Shown in pieces: positions 33,196 through 45,334 of a stretch of 64,000 nt of DNA. A program made the position numbers and the translations under genes. Below the pieces are notes generated by a model, which saw only the letters and a list, made by a program, of their open reading frames with translations, was not told the DNA's origin and ran no database searches. The stretch is from Thelephora terrestris (Eukaryota; Basidiomycota; Agaricomycetes; Thelephorales; Thelephoraceae). The stretch is taken from positions 4,216,001 to 4,280,000 of the forward strand of contig WIUZ02000001.1 of the NCBI GenBank assembly GCA_015956445.1, in the 5' to 3' direction. The number at the start of each line of letters is the position of its first letter. Positions within the stretch are counted from its first letter, which is position 1.

Positions 33196-34997
33196 TCACC
33201 TCTCGCATCCGGGACAACAATGCAGGACGTCATGAATGAACACGTCGCAATCCGCACAGAAATCGTTGGAGCAGTCCGTGCACCTGTAGCGACCCAACGC
33301 ACTGATTCCGTCTGCACCGGTGTCGATCGCCGCACCCTCCCTTCCGTCGATCGAATTCGATTCCGAGTTTCCGTTCGTCGTTGAAGTCGATCCGTCGGCC
33401 TTCCCGGCAGTGGAGGCCTTTCTCCCGGGGCCAGAGGGAGCGGGCGATTGGAACATCCTCGCGCAGGCATGACATTTCGGACTTGAGTTCGCTGTCTCCT
33501 CCGTCGTCATTCTACAACCTTCCGTGTCAGCACAAGCCGTTCACACTAACATCAAACCGTTTACTCACACCGCTCGATAAGTCTTGACGGGGAACAAATG
33601 ATGGTAACTCCTCGCCAAATGAGGCGAACTCACGATCATCAACCCGCACACATCGCAATCCGTCGGAATGTCGCACACTTTCGCCGAACACCGGGGACAC
33701 AAAAACCCTTGCGACTTCAGCTCCGAATGGCACACGCAGAGGGAAGGAGGCGAAGTATCAGGCAATCTCGTGGGGAAACCCATCAACATCAGATCCCCGC
33801 CTGCGTTGCCTGGAGCGTTCGCTGGTGCGCCGGAAGCTAATCGGGCCGTCAGGGCGGAGGAAGTTGTCTGTTGGGCGGGAGGTGGGATAAGTTCGAACAG
33901 CAGGTCCTTGAAATGACCTTCGTTCATCGCGACCCCAAATTGACCACCGGTCTTTTCGCAGAGTTCTCTGCAGATCTTCATCTCCGCGGCCAGCGCGACA
34001 ACTGAGATCCGGATTTTGTCTCGAATGCATGATTCGAGGGTTTCGTGGATGTTGCCTGGATCGCAGGTCGTCAGTGAACCGAAGATGATGAGGATCTCTC
34101 GTGAGGAGTGGGTCGGGAGGTGGCTGGCATGCTCCGGGGTTAATTTTTGCTTCGGATGCGAGGAAGGAATCGGTGAGCTCGCCTCATCGTGCTCTTTGCC
34201 ATCTCAATCGCGTTTTGGAGGCTGGGATCACCGGTTGGTTCTAATTTATGTCGTTCCGAAATTGCTCTTAGCACGTCTGGCGGATTTCCTGAAAAAAAAG
34301 AACGTCGCATCAGAGCCCAGCCCCACTTCCGCCAAAAGCGCACGACCGGAAATTATTCACAAACCAGACATTTCGCCGACCCTCTCTCCGACTCCGGCTC
34401 GCATGCCCACCATGCCGATCTGACCGAGAGGGTTTTGATCGAACCACTCGTTCACAAACTCGCGGGTGTACTCGAGGGTGAGGTCGAATCTGGTAGGACG
34501 CATGTCTCGGTCCGTCATTGAGTTTGAGAGGTCGAGGATGATGATGAGGTGGCGGATGATCGTGCGACGGATCGCTTTTGAGGGGGCGAGGAGTCTAGGG
34601 AGGTGAGAAGGAGGGGGATTGGTGAGGAGGGTGGTTGGGTGTGTCAGGGACGATTGGGATCGTACCGTTTGCGACGGCCGCGAGCTATGAGATCGTCCAC
34701 TGCAGTTTGCAGACTTCCAGATTCATCTTCTTGGACGGTATCCCAGGACCTGACGTAGGATGCCTCCCATGCGTAGGGAGCCTGGATCACTCTCGTGAGC
34801 ATTCATCCCGATAGTAGATCTATAACCAAGTTCAGCCGTTTAGGATTTTTGCTCACTTCTGTGACCTTGCTCTTTCCTTTGTCTTTCTTCTTCGGGGCTT
34901 TGCCTTTGCCTTTCCGTCGTGGCCCATCGTAGTCTAATGACGCGTCGGATCCTTCAGAGTCGACGTCCATGATATCATCGTGTCTCCGTGGAGGCAT
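33196..34997 (-). CDS. SSL1: TFIIH core subunit Ssl1 / p44
   Basis: Six exons: 34997-34857, 34781-34666, 34594-34365, 34288-34183, 34123-33569 and 33511-33196 (487 residues). The acidic/basic N-terminus is followed by [20 protein letters not shown], the von Willebrand A domain starting [19 protein letters not shown] (MIDAS-like DxSxS), and [16 protein letters not shown]. The C-terminal zinc-binding part comprises CVCHSEL...CPRC...CDVCG and the C4C4 RING-like CHAC...[18 protein letters not shown] ending HCCPGC. Ssl1 binds and stimulates the XPD/Rad3 helicase in TFIIH for transcription initiation and nucleotide excision repair. The intron between exons 4 and 5 (34182-34124) appears to start GC rather than GT. 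It ends convergently with BOS1, with 284 bp between the stops. Confidence 0.95.
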
Positions 34998-35160
34998 GGA
35001 AAGAAACAAAGGTGCGATCGAGCTGAGATTTCGCCAAGATCGACAGTAGTAAAGTGGCATCACGCGTGACACACCGTTGCCAACCGACCCCTTTGACTTC
35101 GAGGTCAAGACTGAGACTCGTCAGGTCAAGTTCGCGCATCTTCGAAGCGTCTCCGCAATC

Positions 35161-35828
35161 ATGGATCACTCAAACCACGACCACGGAATGTACACGAGCG
35201 ATGCTCCGGAGGCGCGATGCAAGATGTGGATGTTGTGGTGAGTTAGCTGGTCCCTCGCAGTTTCTGCTATAAAGCGAGCTCCTCTTAGGAATACTCAAAT
35301 AATCGACACCTGCGTCGTGTTCAAGTCATGGCACATTCACTCCAACGCTCAATTCGTGCTTTCCTGCATTGCTATCGTCTTGTTGGGGGTGTTCTTCGAG
35401 TGGCTGAGAGTTTACGCGAAAAGGGTCGATCGGAAGATCCTTGCCAAGGAGGGCAAGGTCAGGCTTGCCAGTAGCCGAGAGGGAAGCCGCGAGCGTGGTG
35501 AAAGCTCCCCAAAGTGAGCACTCTCCGACCAGGGCCCAGACAAATTCTTTCTCACACAGGTCGGATAGGCTGTTGGATATCAGCCGGGCTTCGAAGGTGT
35601 ACCGGTCTATTCTTTACGCCATCATCGTCTTTATATCTTTTTTCCTCATGCTCGTGTTCATGACATATAACGTGCGTAACGACAAGGAACCTGGCTATGG
35701 AGTGGGGTCTCTGACGACAGTTACAGGCGTATTTGATCCTTGCCACCGTGGTCGGGGCGGGTATCGGACATTATCTGTTTTCGGACTTTGGCTTGGAAGG
35801 CGGCGACAAGGGGATGGCTTGTCATTGA
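35161..35828 (+). CDS. Ctr-type copper transporter
   Basis: Four exons: 35161-35237, 35289-35513, 35560-35671 and 35727-35828, giving 171 residues. The N-terminus MDHSNHDHGMY has the His/Met-rich copper-collecting residues and KMWMLWN the MxM. Three membrane segments follow: FVLSCIAIVLLGVFFEWLRV, ILYAIIVFISFFLMLVFMTY with the MxxxM pore motif (MLVFM), and YLILATVVGAGIGHYLFSDF with the GxxxG packing motif. The loop between the first two is basic and Ser/Arg-rich. Such trimers import Cu(I) at the plasma membrane or export it from the vacuole; the short N-terminus is closer to the vacuolar Ctr2 type. Its start lies 163 bp from the divergent SSL1 start. A decayed copy of its 5' half lies at 45335-45570. 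Confidence 0.92.
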
Positions 35829-36175
35829 GGCTCTCGGGCAGCGTTGACAGCGAGTTTACCGATCGTGGCTTGTGAGAATGCACAGAGGCTCGTCCTTCCT
35901 ACCTCCAGACCCCCTTTCGTTGCGCTCTATACCATTTATGTTCTTCTCCAGGTCTCGCGAATGTACCCTGCTTAGGTTTTTCCCGGAAATTCATCGTCTT
36001 GTTTTTTTGGCGTGTGGGTTCCATTTAGCGAAGGATTACCTAAACAGGATTCCGGCTCGAACTTTGAACATTTTCTGGGAACAACAGCCGACACTGGTTG
36101 ATCCTGGTCTGCATCTCTCCTCCCCCTCCCCCTCCCCCTTCCCTCCTCTCCATTCCTTTCTGCCCATACGACGCC
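35829..36175. promoter_or_regulatory. Upstream region of the GH17 gene
   Basis: No gene. The last 60 bp before the start (about 36116-36170) are a CT-rich tract (CTCCCCCTCCCCCTCCCCC-like), as is common in front of well-expressed basidiomycete genes. Confidence 0.45.
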
Positions 36176-37549
36176 ATGAAATCCTCCATTTGGTTAACGA
36201 CTGTCCTACTTCTCTGCCTCGAGCTCGTCCATGCCGCTCATATCCCTACCGTCCGTGGTTATCGTCAGCACAAACGCACCGCAACTAAGAAGTCCGTCGT
36301 ACGGACTCTGAAGAGGCGGAGCAACGGTTCTTGCAAGCCCCATACCCCGAGCAATTCCACCACTAATGGCAACAACAACTTGAGCACGTCCCACAACCCG
36401 ACCAATACAAACACCACGAACAGTCATGGTGGCTTCCCGTCGCTCGGCTTCAAGATGCCCAGCAGCGTCCCTTCGTCTCTTAATGGCTGGTGGTCAGACT
36501 ACAAGTCTGAAATCGGCTTCCTTGGGTTTTCGTACGCGGTCGATGCCTGTACGTTCGTCTCCTCGTTCCGGCCTCAATCATGTCTGTGATTTTTACCTTT
36601 CGCGACCATCTTGTTTCCAGGCCAGAGCCCCGAGACTCTCAACAGCGAGTTCAAGAATATCCGTACCCAGTTCAACGGCCGATACGTCCGTCTTTACGGC
36701 GCATGCGACCAAAACGGTTTTTAGTCCGTTCCTGATCTCTCGATCGGTCCGCGTTCCATCCATCTGACCGGTTCCGATTCTAGCGACGATGTCATTGATG
36801 CCGCGTGGAACGCTGGCCTTGGCGTTCATGCTTTGATCTGGGTGAGATGCCTATCGTTCATCGGCGTTACGCACGGCTCGCTGATCCTCCCCTTGCTTCA
36901 GTTCGGATTCGACGGTGATGATATGTGGATGACCCGCAGGGACAGCCTCTTTTCGACACTCCACAACAATCCCAAGGCCAAGTTCGTCACGAGGGCCGTT
37001 CAGTTCGGTTCTGAGCCCTTGTTCGATCATGTTTTACCCCCCGACGAGCTCGCCGCCCAGGTCACGGCTGCCAAGCAGAGTCTCTCATCCCTCAGTATCC
37101 CCGTCACCGTTTCAGATATGGCCTACGGTTACCAATCAAACGGTGGCGCCCAGTCCGTTTTGGACGCCGTTGACTTTGTCGACCTCCACATGTTACCATT
37201 CTTCAGCACGACTGCCACGACTGCTTTCGACTCCTGGGTCTTTGTCCAAAACGACTTGGATTGGATCAACTCTCACGTCAACGGCAAGAAGATCATCCTG
37301 TCCGAGAACGGTTGGCCCTCGATGCAATCTGGCTCTACCCGCTCTTCCTCTCCTACCGCTGTTGCCGATGTGCAGCAGGAGCAAGCTTACTTTGATCTAT
37401 TGGATTCCAAGTGTCAGGAGCTCAAGAGCAACCCCGGTGGAGGAGTCGCTTGGTTCGCCCACCTGTATTCCGAAGAGCAGGGTGCCGGTTATGGTATTCT
37501 TGACAATGGACAGCTCAAGTTCCCCTTCAGCCCCAAGACATCATGTTGA
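36176..37549 (+). CDS. GH17 glucan endo-1,3-beta-glucosidase
   Basis: Four exons: 36176-36548, 36621-36723, 36784-36841 and 36902-37549, giving 393 residues. The signal peptide is MKSSIWLTTVLLLCLELVHA, followed by a dibasic HKR site and a Ser/Thr/Asn-rich linker (residues about 45-95). The TIM-barrel domain starts at ETLNSEFKNIRTQFNGRYVR. It has ALIWFGFDG, VTRAVQFGSEPL with the likely acid/base Glu, and KKIILSENGWPS with the nucleophile Glu, and ends LKFPFSPKTSC. The enzyme cleaves beta-1,3-glucan at the cell wall, in wall remodelling. Exon 2 must end ...TTTTA before a GTCCGT donor; this gives NGFYDDVID and avoids an apparent stop. No GPI signal is seen at the C-terminus, so it is probably secreted. 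Confidence 0.93.
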
Positions 37550-38904
37550 ACATTGAAGTTCTTGAACTGGCTTGTTTGAGGAGTGGGCACTAGTTTCTCT
37601 GGCAGAAATTTAAGGCGCCCTTCTGTGTTCTGGTTCCATGATACCATAGGGATACCCTACAAAGCTGAATTGACAACTTGACTCACATTTCCTCATGCTT
37701 GCTTGACAACCTTCGAGTAATCTACCCTTTTACATTTCAGGCTGTGCCCCCTCACCTCTCTTTTCTTGTACATTCCTTTTTTCTTTTGACCTGTCTGATC
37801 TTTCTCACTGATCACTTCTGTTATACATATCCCAACCCCTCCTTGCAACTTGAAGTATGCATTATCTGCTTCCCTTCACCTTGTCTGTCCACTATACCCT
37901 CCCCTTTCCAATGCTACTTTGTAAGGATCTGTTGGAAGCATTGTAGATCAATGCAGTGGTATGCTGTGTCATCAACATCATTTCCACATTGCTCTTGATC
38001 AGGATCTACCTTTGAGGATTTGGTTGATGGGTTTTGTTTTGGATTGTATGCTTTACATACTGTGTGTGTTCCTGTGTGTAGGTTCATCCTTCATATGATG
38101 ACATGGCCACATGTTTTTACTGGGATCTAGATGTCATGCTAAGAGAATTTTTGTGCTTTTATTTGATGGTGAAGCCCAATAAAAAACATGACCAACAATT
38201 GATGTACTTGTTATTTTTGTCAAGCTTCAGGAAAAACATGGTAAGTTCTTGGTATTGGAGGCAGCTGGACAGTTGGTTGCTGAGATGAGGGGGGTTTTCA
38301 GCACGATTTTATTGGGTTGTGGAGGTTCTTTCCCAGACCCTCACAATGGGCATTTGACCTATTGTCTTCAGATTGAGTAAATCTCAAGTCATTTCACCAG
38401 TCACTATCCTTCTAGAAAGTTTTGTGTTTGTGAGGTTGATCTCTTTGTGAGCTTGTAACTTGTGTTTTATTCAAACCACAAATCTCTTGGTGAACCTGAG
38501 TAACTTTGAGCAATAAGCCCAATCTGGATACTATCTTACCTTGATCTTTACATTCATATCAAGACAAAGTTTCTGCACACATTTATTGGTCATAGCCTAT
38601 GGAATATTGAACACAAAAAACACAAAACTTGGCAAGAAAATATCAATCTCTACTGAGAGAGCAGATGGCTGAAGTCAAGTTTGAACACCTTCCTAGGTTT
38701 GAAGCACATGTACAGATATTCGTTCTTCCATTTCACATCAGCAGGAAAGCCAAATCCCTCAGCTAGCCGAAAGAACACCTTTCCAGTATCTACACCTTCA
38801 ACTCTGCACAGAAGAATGTTCCACATTATGGTGCCATCACAGTGGAGGATACTTGGAGGTATGTTGGATAGTTGGAGAGGTGATGATCCTGGTGTCTTAA
38901 AATC
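37550..38904. other. CpG-poor, T-rich intergenic DNA
   Basis: No domain-bearing frame. Composition changes behind the GH17 stop: CpG nearly disappears (about four in 38041-39000 counted by eye, against five in the single 60-bp line 36901-36960) and AT content rises. This state continues into the NACHT-WD40 gene. The region may be long 3' untranslated sequence of that gene or a decayed element. Confidence 0.6.
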
Positions 38905-41900
38905 TCACCCCTGGTATTTAGAAATACCACTATGAATCCATACTCTTGAGCCATCCACACATAGCACACATAGATATCCACTGGTATTGTGGCGGATCTC
39001 ATTTAGAACCTCTCCTGTCCTTGAGGATAAGACTTGGATGGATTCAGATTCAAGTAGGCAGATTTTAGAACCATCTTCTGATATCTTAATCTCCCAGATA
39101 TCATTTCTAAGATGCTTTTTCCAGAGGAGGTCTTTTTTCTTAACATCTGAAACAGTGACATCTTTGTCCTCCCACTGGACAATGATTAACTTGTCCTTGT
39201 CATTGGCTAGCTGAGCCTCACATCTGAAGTCCCTAGCTTCAGTTTGGAAGGATTCCTCACAGTGGCCACTTGAGATGTCCCAGATCTCCACCACCCCATC
39301 ATCATCACTTGTGATAATAGTGTCATTGTTTGCTTGTAGAGTGACATATGATGTTTGAGGTGAAGAGAAGGAGGATACAGATTTTGGATCAGACCTGACT
39401 GGCTTTGTTGAAGAGGCCCCAATCTGCCAGAACTTGACTTGCCGGGATGTTGAGACAAGAGAGGAGGGTGAAGCAAATACAAGGGAATTAACACGCATAT
39501 CATTAATGAAAGTCTCAATGGGGTGAGAACCTAAGATGGTGATTTCCCACACATAGATGATGTGATCAAATGCTGCTGCAACAAGCATGCTGTCAGGGGA
39601 GAAACAACAGGCCCTAATCCTAGTCCCATCAGCATGGAACTCAGCCACAATTTCCCCTGACTTGAAGTCTTCGACTGTAACAACCCCATTGCGGCACAGA
39701 GCCAATTTGGTACCATCCAAGGAAAAGGCAACAGATTCACTCCAAGATTCCTCCCTAATCTGGTGACCATTGATATCCCAATGCTGGACTTTATCAGACA
39801 CAGACATGAAGTACTGGGGGTCCTGAGGATAAAAAATGACTTTCTCAAGTCCGACCTGCTGCGTTATTTGATGGCAACACTCCCCTGTTTGGATGTTCCA
39901 CAATTGTATTGTATGATCAGACCCTGACGCAATCATCACAGAGTCTGCTGAGATGGAAACAAACACACGCATCTCTTTCTCTGTGTGGCCAATGAAGGTC
40001 TTGATAGTTCCACCTGTCTGTACATCCCAAAGTCTGATGGTCCCATCCAAACTCCCAGACACAAGCAATGCTCCATCTGATGAGAAGGTGACAGATGTTA
40101 CTACTGTCTCATGCCCAGAAAGAACAGTTGTTTGGCTACCAGTGATTGCATCCAGGATAAAAATGTCCCAACGGTAGCTAACTGCAACTGAGTCCTTCCA
40201 GCTTGAGAGAGCATATGCACTACCATCAAAGGTAACTGTACGAGAGCATGATCCCCAATCAGCTGGAAGCCCATTTGCTACCTTCACTTCATCTAGGATC
40301 TGTGCACCATAATCCTTTTGGAGCCATGATGAGGAGGGGCAAAATGGTAGGGCAGAATGGTATATATGGGAAGGGGAATCCTTGATTGTGTCAAAGTGTT
40401 CCAATAGAAATCGTTGGGTGTCATTGGTCCATGTGCATGGAATTCCTACCTGAATATTTGTCAACAAGTTACTGATTAAACATCCTAGACAGTACTCACT
40501 GAGGCACACCACTGCTCAACATCATTCATAGCATAGACTCCAGCGTCAAGGTTCCTTGTGAGTATGAGGATTTCAATCCAATGCAACAATCTTTGGGCAA
40601 AGAAATCCTTGATTGCTTCCTCCAATTCTCCAACATCTGGGCTGTTCTCAGGAATTTCCAGGAGGTGTTTTGTCCAAAATTGACATGCATATTCCAGAGC
40701 ATCCCCAATAAATTCCTTTCTGCGGCTAGGAAGCTCATCAACCTCACTGAGAGGAGCATAGTCATCTAAGTTGCAGATATTCCTCCTCAGCTTTTCCTTC
40801 ATCAGACCCAAGCATAACAGTGAGATTTTTGCATGATGGATGTTTTGATCCACAAAAAACCACTTTCTGCTGCATCGCTTGGGATCTGTGAGGAAATCAG
40901 GGAATGATTTGTGGAAGACACAGACTGGATTTCCTATACTCTCTGCATCTGGGATAAGGAGGAGAGAATGGAGGGAAGACAGAGTGATGGAAACATTGTC
41001 ATTAGACACTCTGAGAAGTTCTGAGAGTGCCCCCATTGAGAGAGAGTTGAACACAAGTACCACTGCTCCAACCACGGTCCTAAAACGAGCATAGATTTTC
41101 TCCTTATCTTTATCATCTGCCTTCACATCACTAACTGCTTGCGCTATAACTTGTGTGTATAGGGGGTCAACTTCCTTCCCTTCATCAGAGGTTCTTTCTG
41201 GGAGTGAGATGATCTGGTCCAGTTGTTCAGTGGGTTTGCGGCTTGGGGATGCCACAAACTTGACCACAACTGAAGCATAGATGAAGAATCCTGCTGCCTT
41301 TTTGCAAAGAATGTCGATGTCAGATGACTTGGGCCAGTCTTGTGGGAAGGTACAGTTATTCCGTGCTTTGGTGATTTCAGCTAGCCGAGTCCTGAAGAAC
41401 AGCCTAATATCTCTCTCTGCTGAAGATTTGTCAACCCCGTGTAGCTTGTAGACTTCTGTGGTAGGTTTGAGGGATTCAAGACGGAACCCATTGCTGATCC
41501 GAGGTTCAGGACGACCAGTGATGAAGAACTTGACAAAGGGGATCTTGTCCACATAGCGGGAGAGCATTGAAAGAATTGCAGAGGCAGGTTCATTGTCTTG
41601 ACACTCATCCAGGGCATCAATGATGATAAGGGTGGGAATTTGTGTGGCCTCGAATGGCTTAACAATGAGCTTCTCCATTTGAGAACTGGGTGACTGCCGT
41701 CCAACGTCATGGCTAGTTGTCAGGACTGGGAGCAAGGCCTCCCGGAAACGTGGATACTGGTAGGCAAGCTGGAATGCTAGGGTGGGGAAGATTGATCGAA
41801 GGTTGCTCCTGTCTTCGAAATTTCGTGAACAGAAAAAGCTCGCCCCAAGCTTTCCGGCTGCAAAACTTGTCTCTGCAAATGTCTGGGCTATGGTTGACTT

Positions 41901-43104
41901 CCCGGTGCCTGCAAGACCATTGAGCCAGAACACCTGCTTGTCCTCTTCATCATTCATCCAGTTCTCCAGCTGATCAAGGATATCCCTCCTTGTGCCCTTC
42001 ATACATCCCTGCCTGTCTCCACAGAGGTACCCAGCATCAGTGACGTGATACATGCGGTCAAGAAGGGCAAGGTCTGATCTCTCCTGTTTTCTTGTCATCA
42101 CATGTAGAAAGATGGAGTTGGGAGACAAAACTAACAATGAGCATACAGTTCTTTTCATAGATGTCTTGTTGCAATGACACCTGGAAAAGGTGTTGGTCAA
42201 GGCGGGGGTGAGAACTCCAAGGACAAACCTGGTACTCCACAATGGCATTTCGAATATCCTCGACCAAGCCCGCAAGTTCATCCGCGTTCTTGACGTTCTT
42301 GATGAAACCCTCCACATTGCTTTGCTTCGTCAATGAATCGAGTGCTCCAGTTACTTTGTTGAGTTCGCTAATGATCGACATTCGTCAGACTCAGTCCGCA
42401 ATATCGGAGAGTACAGGCCTACCTTTCCAATTGATCTCTCCTGGATTTTTCCTTGATATCATCCTGGAGAACGGGAGTACAGAGCAGTTTGACGAGTTCT
42501 TCGATGCGGAGCGCCATCGATTCCATCGATCTCTCATTCGCCTCCGTTGTCTTGTGTGCCTGTAAGCATTGTGAAGGACGGACGCAAGAGAGGGCCATAC
42601 CTCGTAGTTTTCTAGAAGATAGCAGAGACCCCCTGCAACAGATTTGAGCGGAACAAAGGCATCCGTAGATTCCTTGACTCCACGGAGGATGAACTTGGCC
42701 CCGGAGGATACAAGTGACTTGAGGTGCGACTTTTTCTTGTCTGTAGCACCTGCCTCGACGTCAGGATCAGCGGACGCCGGAGCAGTGCTTTCTCCTTGGT
42801 TGGGGGCAGAGTAGAGTAGGCCAGCATCGGCCGGGTGGCCTGCGTCATGCGAAGCAAGCACAGTTAGATGAATCGCTCAAGAGGCAATCGCCAACGTACC
42901 GTCATGTTCTTGAACACCCGAGGTCGAGGGACCAGGCACCGGTGAAGTCGAGTCATCGATCCGCAGATCTGCTGGGGTCGACGACTGGGTGGGACGTGGC
43001 ACGGTCGGGCCAACTACGCCCGGGTCTGCAATGACCACGCTTCTTGCTTTGCTTCGACCGCGGTGACGCCATTTAGGTATACAGAGAAGATCTCGCAATC
43101 CCAT
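38905..43104 (-). CDS. NACHT-WD40 (STAND/NLR-type) receptor
   Basis: Seven exons fit in phase: 43104-42900, 42839-42601, 42559-42423, 42367-42229, 42180-42147, 42073-40500 and 40449-38905, giving 1290 residues. Residues 1-110 are a disordered N-terminus. Residues about 110-255 are helical (KSVAGGLCYLLENYE...TKQSNVEGFIKNVKNADEL), like the N-terminal bundles of agaric STAND proteins that are compared with the MLKL four-helix domain. The NACHT domain has Walker A GLAGTGKST, Walker B LIIIDALDEC and FITGRPEPRI. After a helical arm come diverged WD40 repeats (HETVVTSVTFSSDGALLVSG, DGTIRLWDVQTG, HTIQLWNIQTG, GVVEIWDISSG). Such proteins sense non-self or damage and trigger responses, sometimes cell death. 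The repeats are diverged, not the near-identical type that diversifies by recombination. The large exons are CpG-poor, the small 5' exons are not. Confidence 0.88.
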
Positions 43105-44695
43105 GTTGTCGTTGGTTCGAGGTAGATGGTGGGACGATAAGAGATAGAGGGACACGTGGCATCCAGCCCTTTCCGAGCGAATGCAAAGCGCTCTAGGAAA
43201 GCGCTGAGAAAACAATCCAGCTCGCATACTTGAAGGGTCCGCGATCTCCTTCATATTACAACATTGCTTGGCGAGTCATCTCCTCTTTATTTCCATCCCC
43301 TGTGTCTACTGAAACTCATCAGAACCATTGTAAATTCATTTTCATACCCAGAGCACCGAACGCGTCTTCAAGAAAGACCCTCGAGGGCGCCGCAGTGGCC
43401 GAACGGTCAACGCGGCCTCCCCCTACCATACGTCCGCACCTCGTCACCACCGCGGGGAAGGATTATTCCTGAAATTGATTCGAGTCGAGATGATCATTTC
43501 TTCGGTTACATTCTCTGGGAAGGATTGGGCCCAGATGGGTTGGAGTCCAGACCCCTCGAGATCTGCAAGTTCCTATCGTCCCGTCCACCCCTTGGACCAT
43601 CCGAGCCCACCACCTATCGACGACAGGCTCCGGCCTGCGTTGGAGAGAGGAGTGCGCGAAAGTGATCAGGGGGAAACCGGGGGGCATAGTCCCAACCAGT
43701 TCGCGATCGCCAAAGCAAGCCTTGCAACAAACCGAACTTCTGAAAACCACGCGCAAAGCGGTGAGCTGGTCAAACTGCGCCTGATTGAAGGGGTGGGAAT
43801 ATCCCGTCGAGGGACCTTGCCGATGTGCACCGTCCAGTAACAAGCCAACGAGTAGTAGCGGAGGTGCTTTCACCACCTTGGCCTCGTTCAAGAATCTCGC
43901 TCCTCCGCTTTTCGCCCCCGAATTTAACGCACAGGGGATAGCAAGAGCCCTGCGGCACGATCCATTGGAACAGTACGTTGAAACCCGCGTGGGTTGGGAT
44001 CTCAAGACGCGCCTAAGCCGGCCGCTGTGGGCTTCGTTTATTGCTTTCCACATTCCTGTTCATCGCGCTTCTCAGATAGAGTCGGACCGTCGACTACGAA
44101 CCACACACCGAACTCTTACGACGTTGTCAGAGGACCCGAACTTATCCTTCCTGACTCTGAAGAAACAATTGGATGGAACACGATGCTGTCTTGGGCCGTG
44201 ATCTCCTCCCATCGGTGGGTTTCCACGCGGTAAACCCGGATCGCCTGTGGCGTCGATGACCTCGTACATTCCAACCCATGCACTTCACCCGCTCTCGTAT
44301 GTCAACCAATGCTTTTCGACGCACGAACACAACAGCCAACCTCTTAAGTCTACGACCTTAGTCAGCGAGCAGAATCACTCTTACCTCTTACCCCTTTGCT
44401 CGGGCTGTACCGACTGATTGTCGCGCTCCGCAGCTTCGGGAATTTGGGAGGTACCTTATGGTAATCGGGACAACAGCATCGTCATCCCATGGCTGTTCCT
44501 ACGGGTCTAGTGCTCTGGGTGACTCACGGAACTCTCTCGACGGTTCCCTCCGGTTAGAAATCAGGGGTTGGGACAATGTACCGGCTGCGCTCCTAGGACA
44601 CTGGGGAGCTCTGTAACACACCCACGCGGTCTGCGCGTTGGCGAGTAGCGTTTTTAGAACAAGTTCGGCCCTCGGATCTTATCCCAACTTTACTC
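43105..44695. other. No supported gene
   Basis: Overlapping open frames occur on both strands (a 196-codon one on the minus strand, 44053-43463, is the longest), but none has a domain, and opposite frames are equally long. I cannot choose between them. The sequence near 43389-43415 resembles the D-arm half of a Leu/Ser tRNA, without a matching T arm. Confidence 0.4.
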
Positions 44696-45267
44696 GTGCT
44701 TCACGAGGCCAACGCTATACAAACTCATGTTGTAGGTACAAATAGAATTTTTTGCGCTTCCCTCCGAAGACTCAGCTCGAGTAGCTTGAGAATCAGTCTA
44801 TTTTCGGTGACGGGGTCCCTCGTTTCTATGCCCCTCTCATTCTCAGCCATCTCTCGCTTGTCTCGACAACATGCTTGTCGAAGAGCCACCGGAACCCCAG
44901 CCACAGAGCCGGTCCTCCTTCTTCTCGTTCTAGTTTTCCCCGTCACCGACCTCTTCAATTCCGTTCTGCGTGCCTCAGGCCCTTTAGCAGGAGCTACTTC
45001 GGATCCCTGTTAGGCCTGCGCCCCGATCCCGCTCACCCACAACGTCGTTCATGTTGTCCCGACCAAAACCCCGCTGACAGGTCAAAGGACGAAATTACTG
45101 CTATGTCGAGAGTTTAAAATGCTGCGGCTTGATGACGTAGTTCTAGTGAAGTGGTTTCTGCGACCGAATTCAGAAGGACCACGCGCTGGTAAGCAACTCG
45201 ACCCTTCACTTCGATGTTCATGCTCAGAAGAAGACGCCACAATTAACGATTGTGACGACCGCCAGAC

Positions 45268-45325
45268 GTGGGTGCACGTCACAATGAACTCCTGGGGTGA
45301 ATTTTGTTGATGTGGGGTGTGCTTA
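45268..45325. repeat. Fragment similar to intron 2 of the gene at 46932-48297
   Basis: The stretch with ATGAACTCCTGGGGTGAATT and GATGTGGGGT is closely similar to 47915-47962, which lies within the second intron of the downstream gene. It abuts the copper-transporter remnant, so two unrelated gene pieces are joined here. Confidence 0.65.
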
Positions 45326-45334
45326 CAAACGACC

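Noticed and set aside
36709-36790. Apparent nonsense codon in the GH17 gene
   Set aside because: A GTCCGT donor two codons later restores the frame and gives the family sequence GFYDDV, so no defect is needed.
43389-43480. Possible Leu/Ser tRNA (GTGGCCGAACGGTCAA)
   Set aside because: Only the 5' half looks right; no anticodon arm or T arm could be folded.
43463-44053. 196-codon minus-strand open frame
   Set aside because: Equally long frames overlap on the plus strand, no domain or splice context was recognised, and I could not assign it to any known sequence with confidence.
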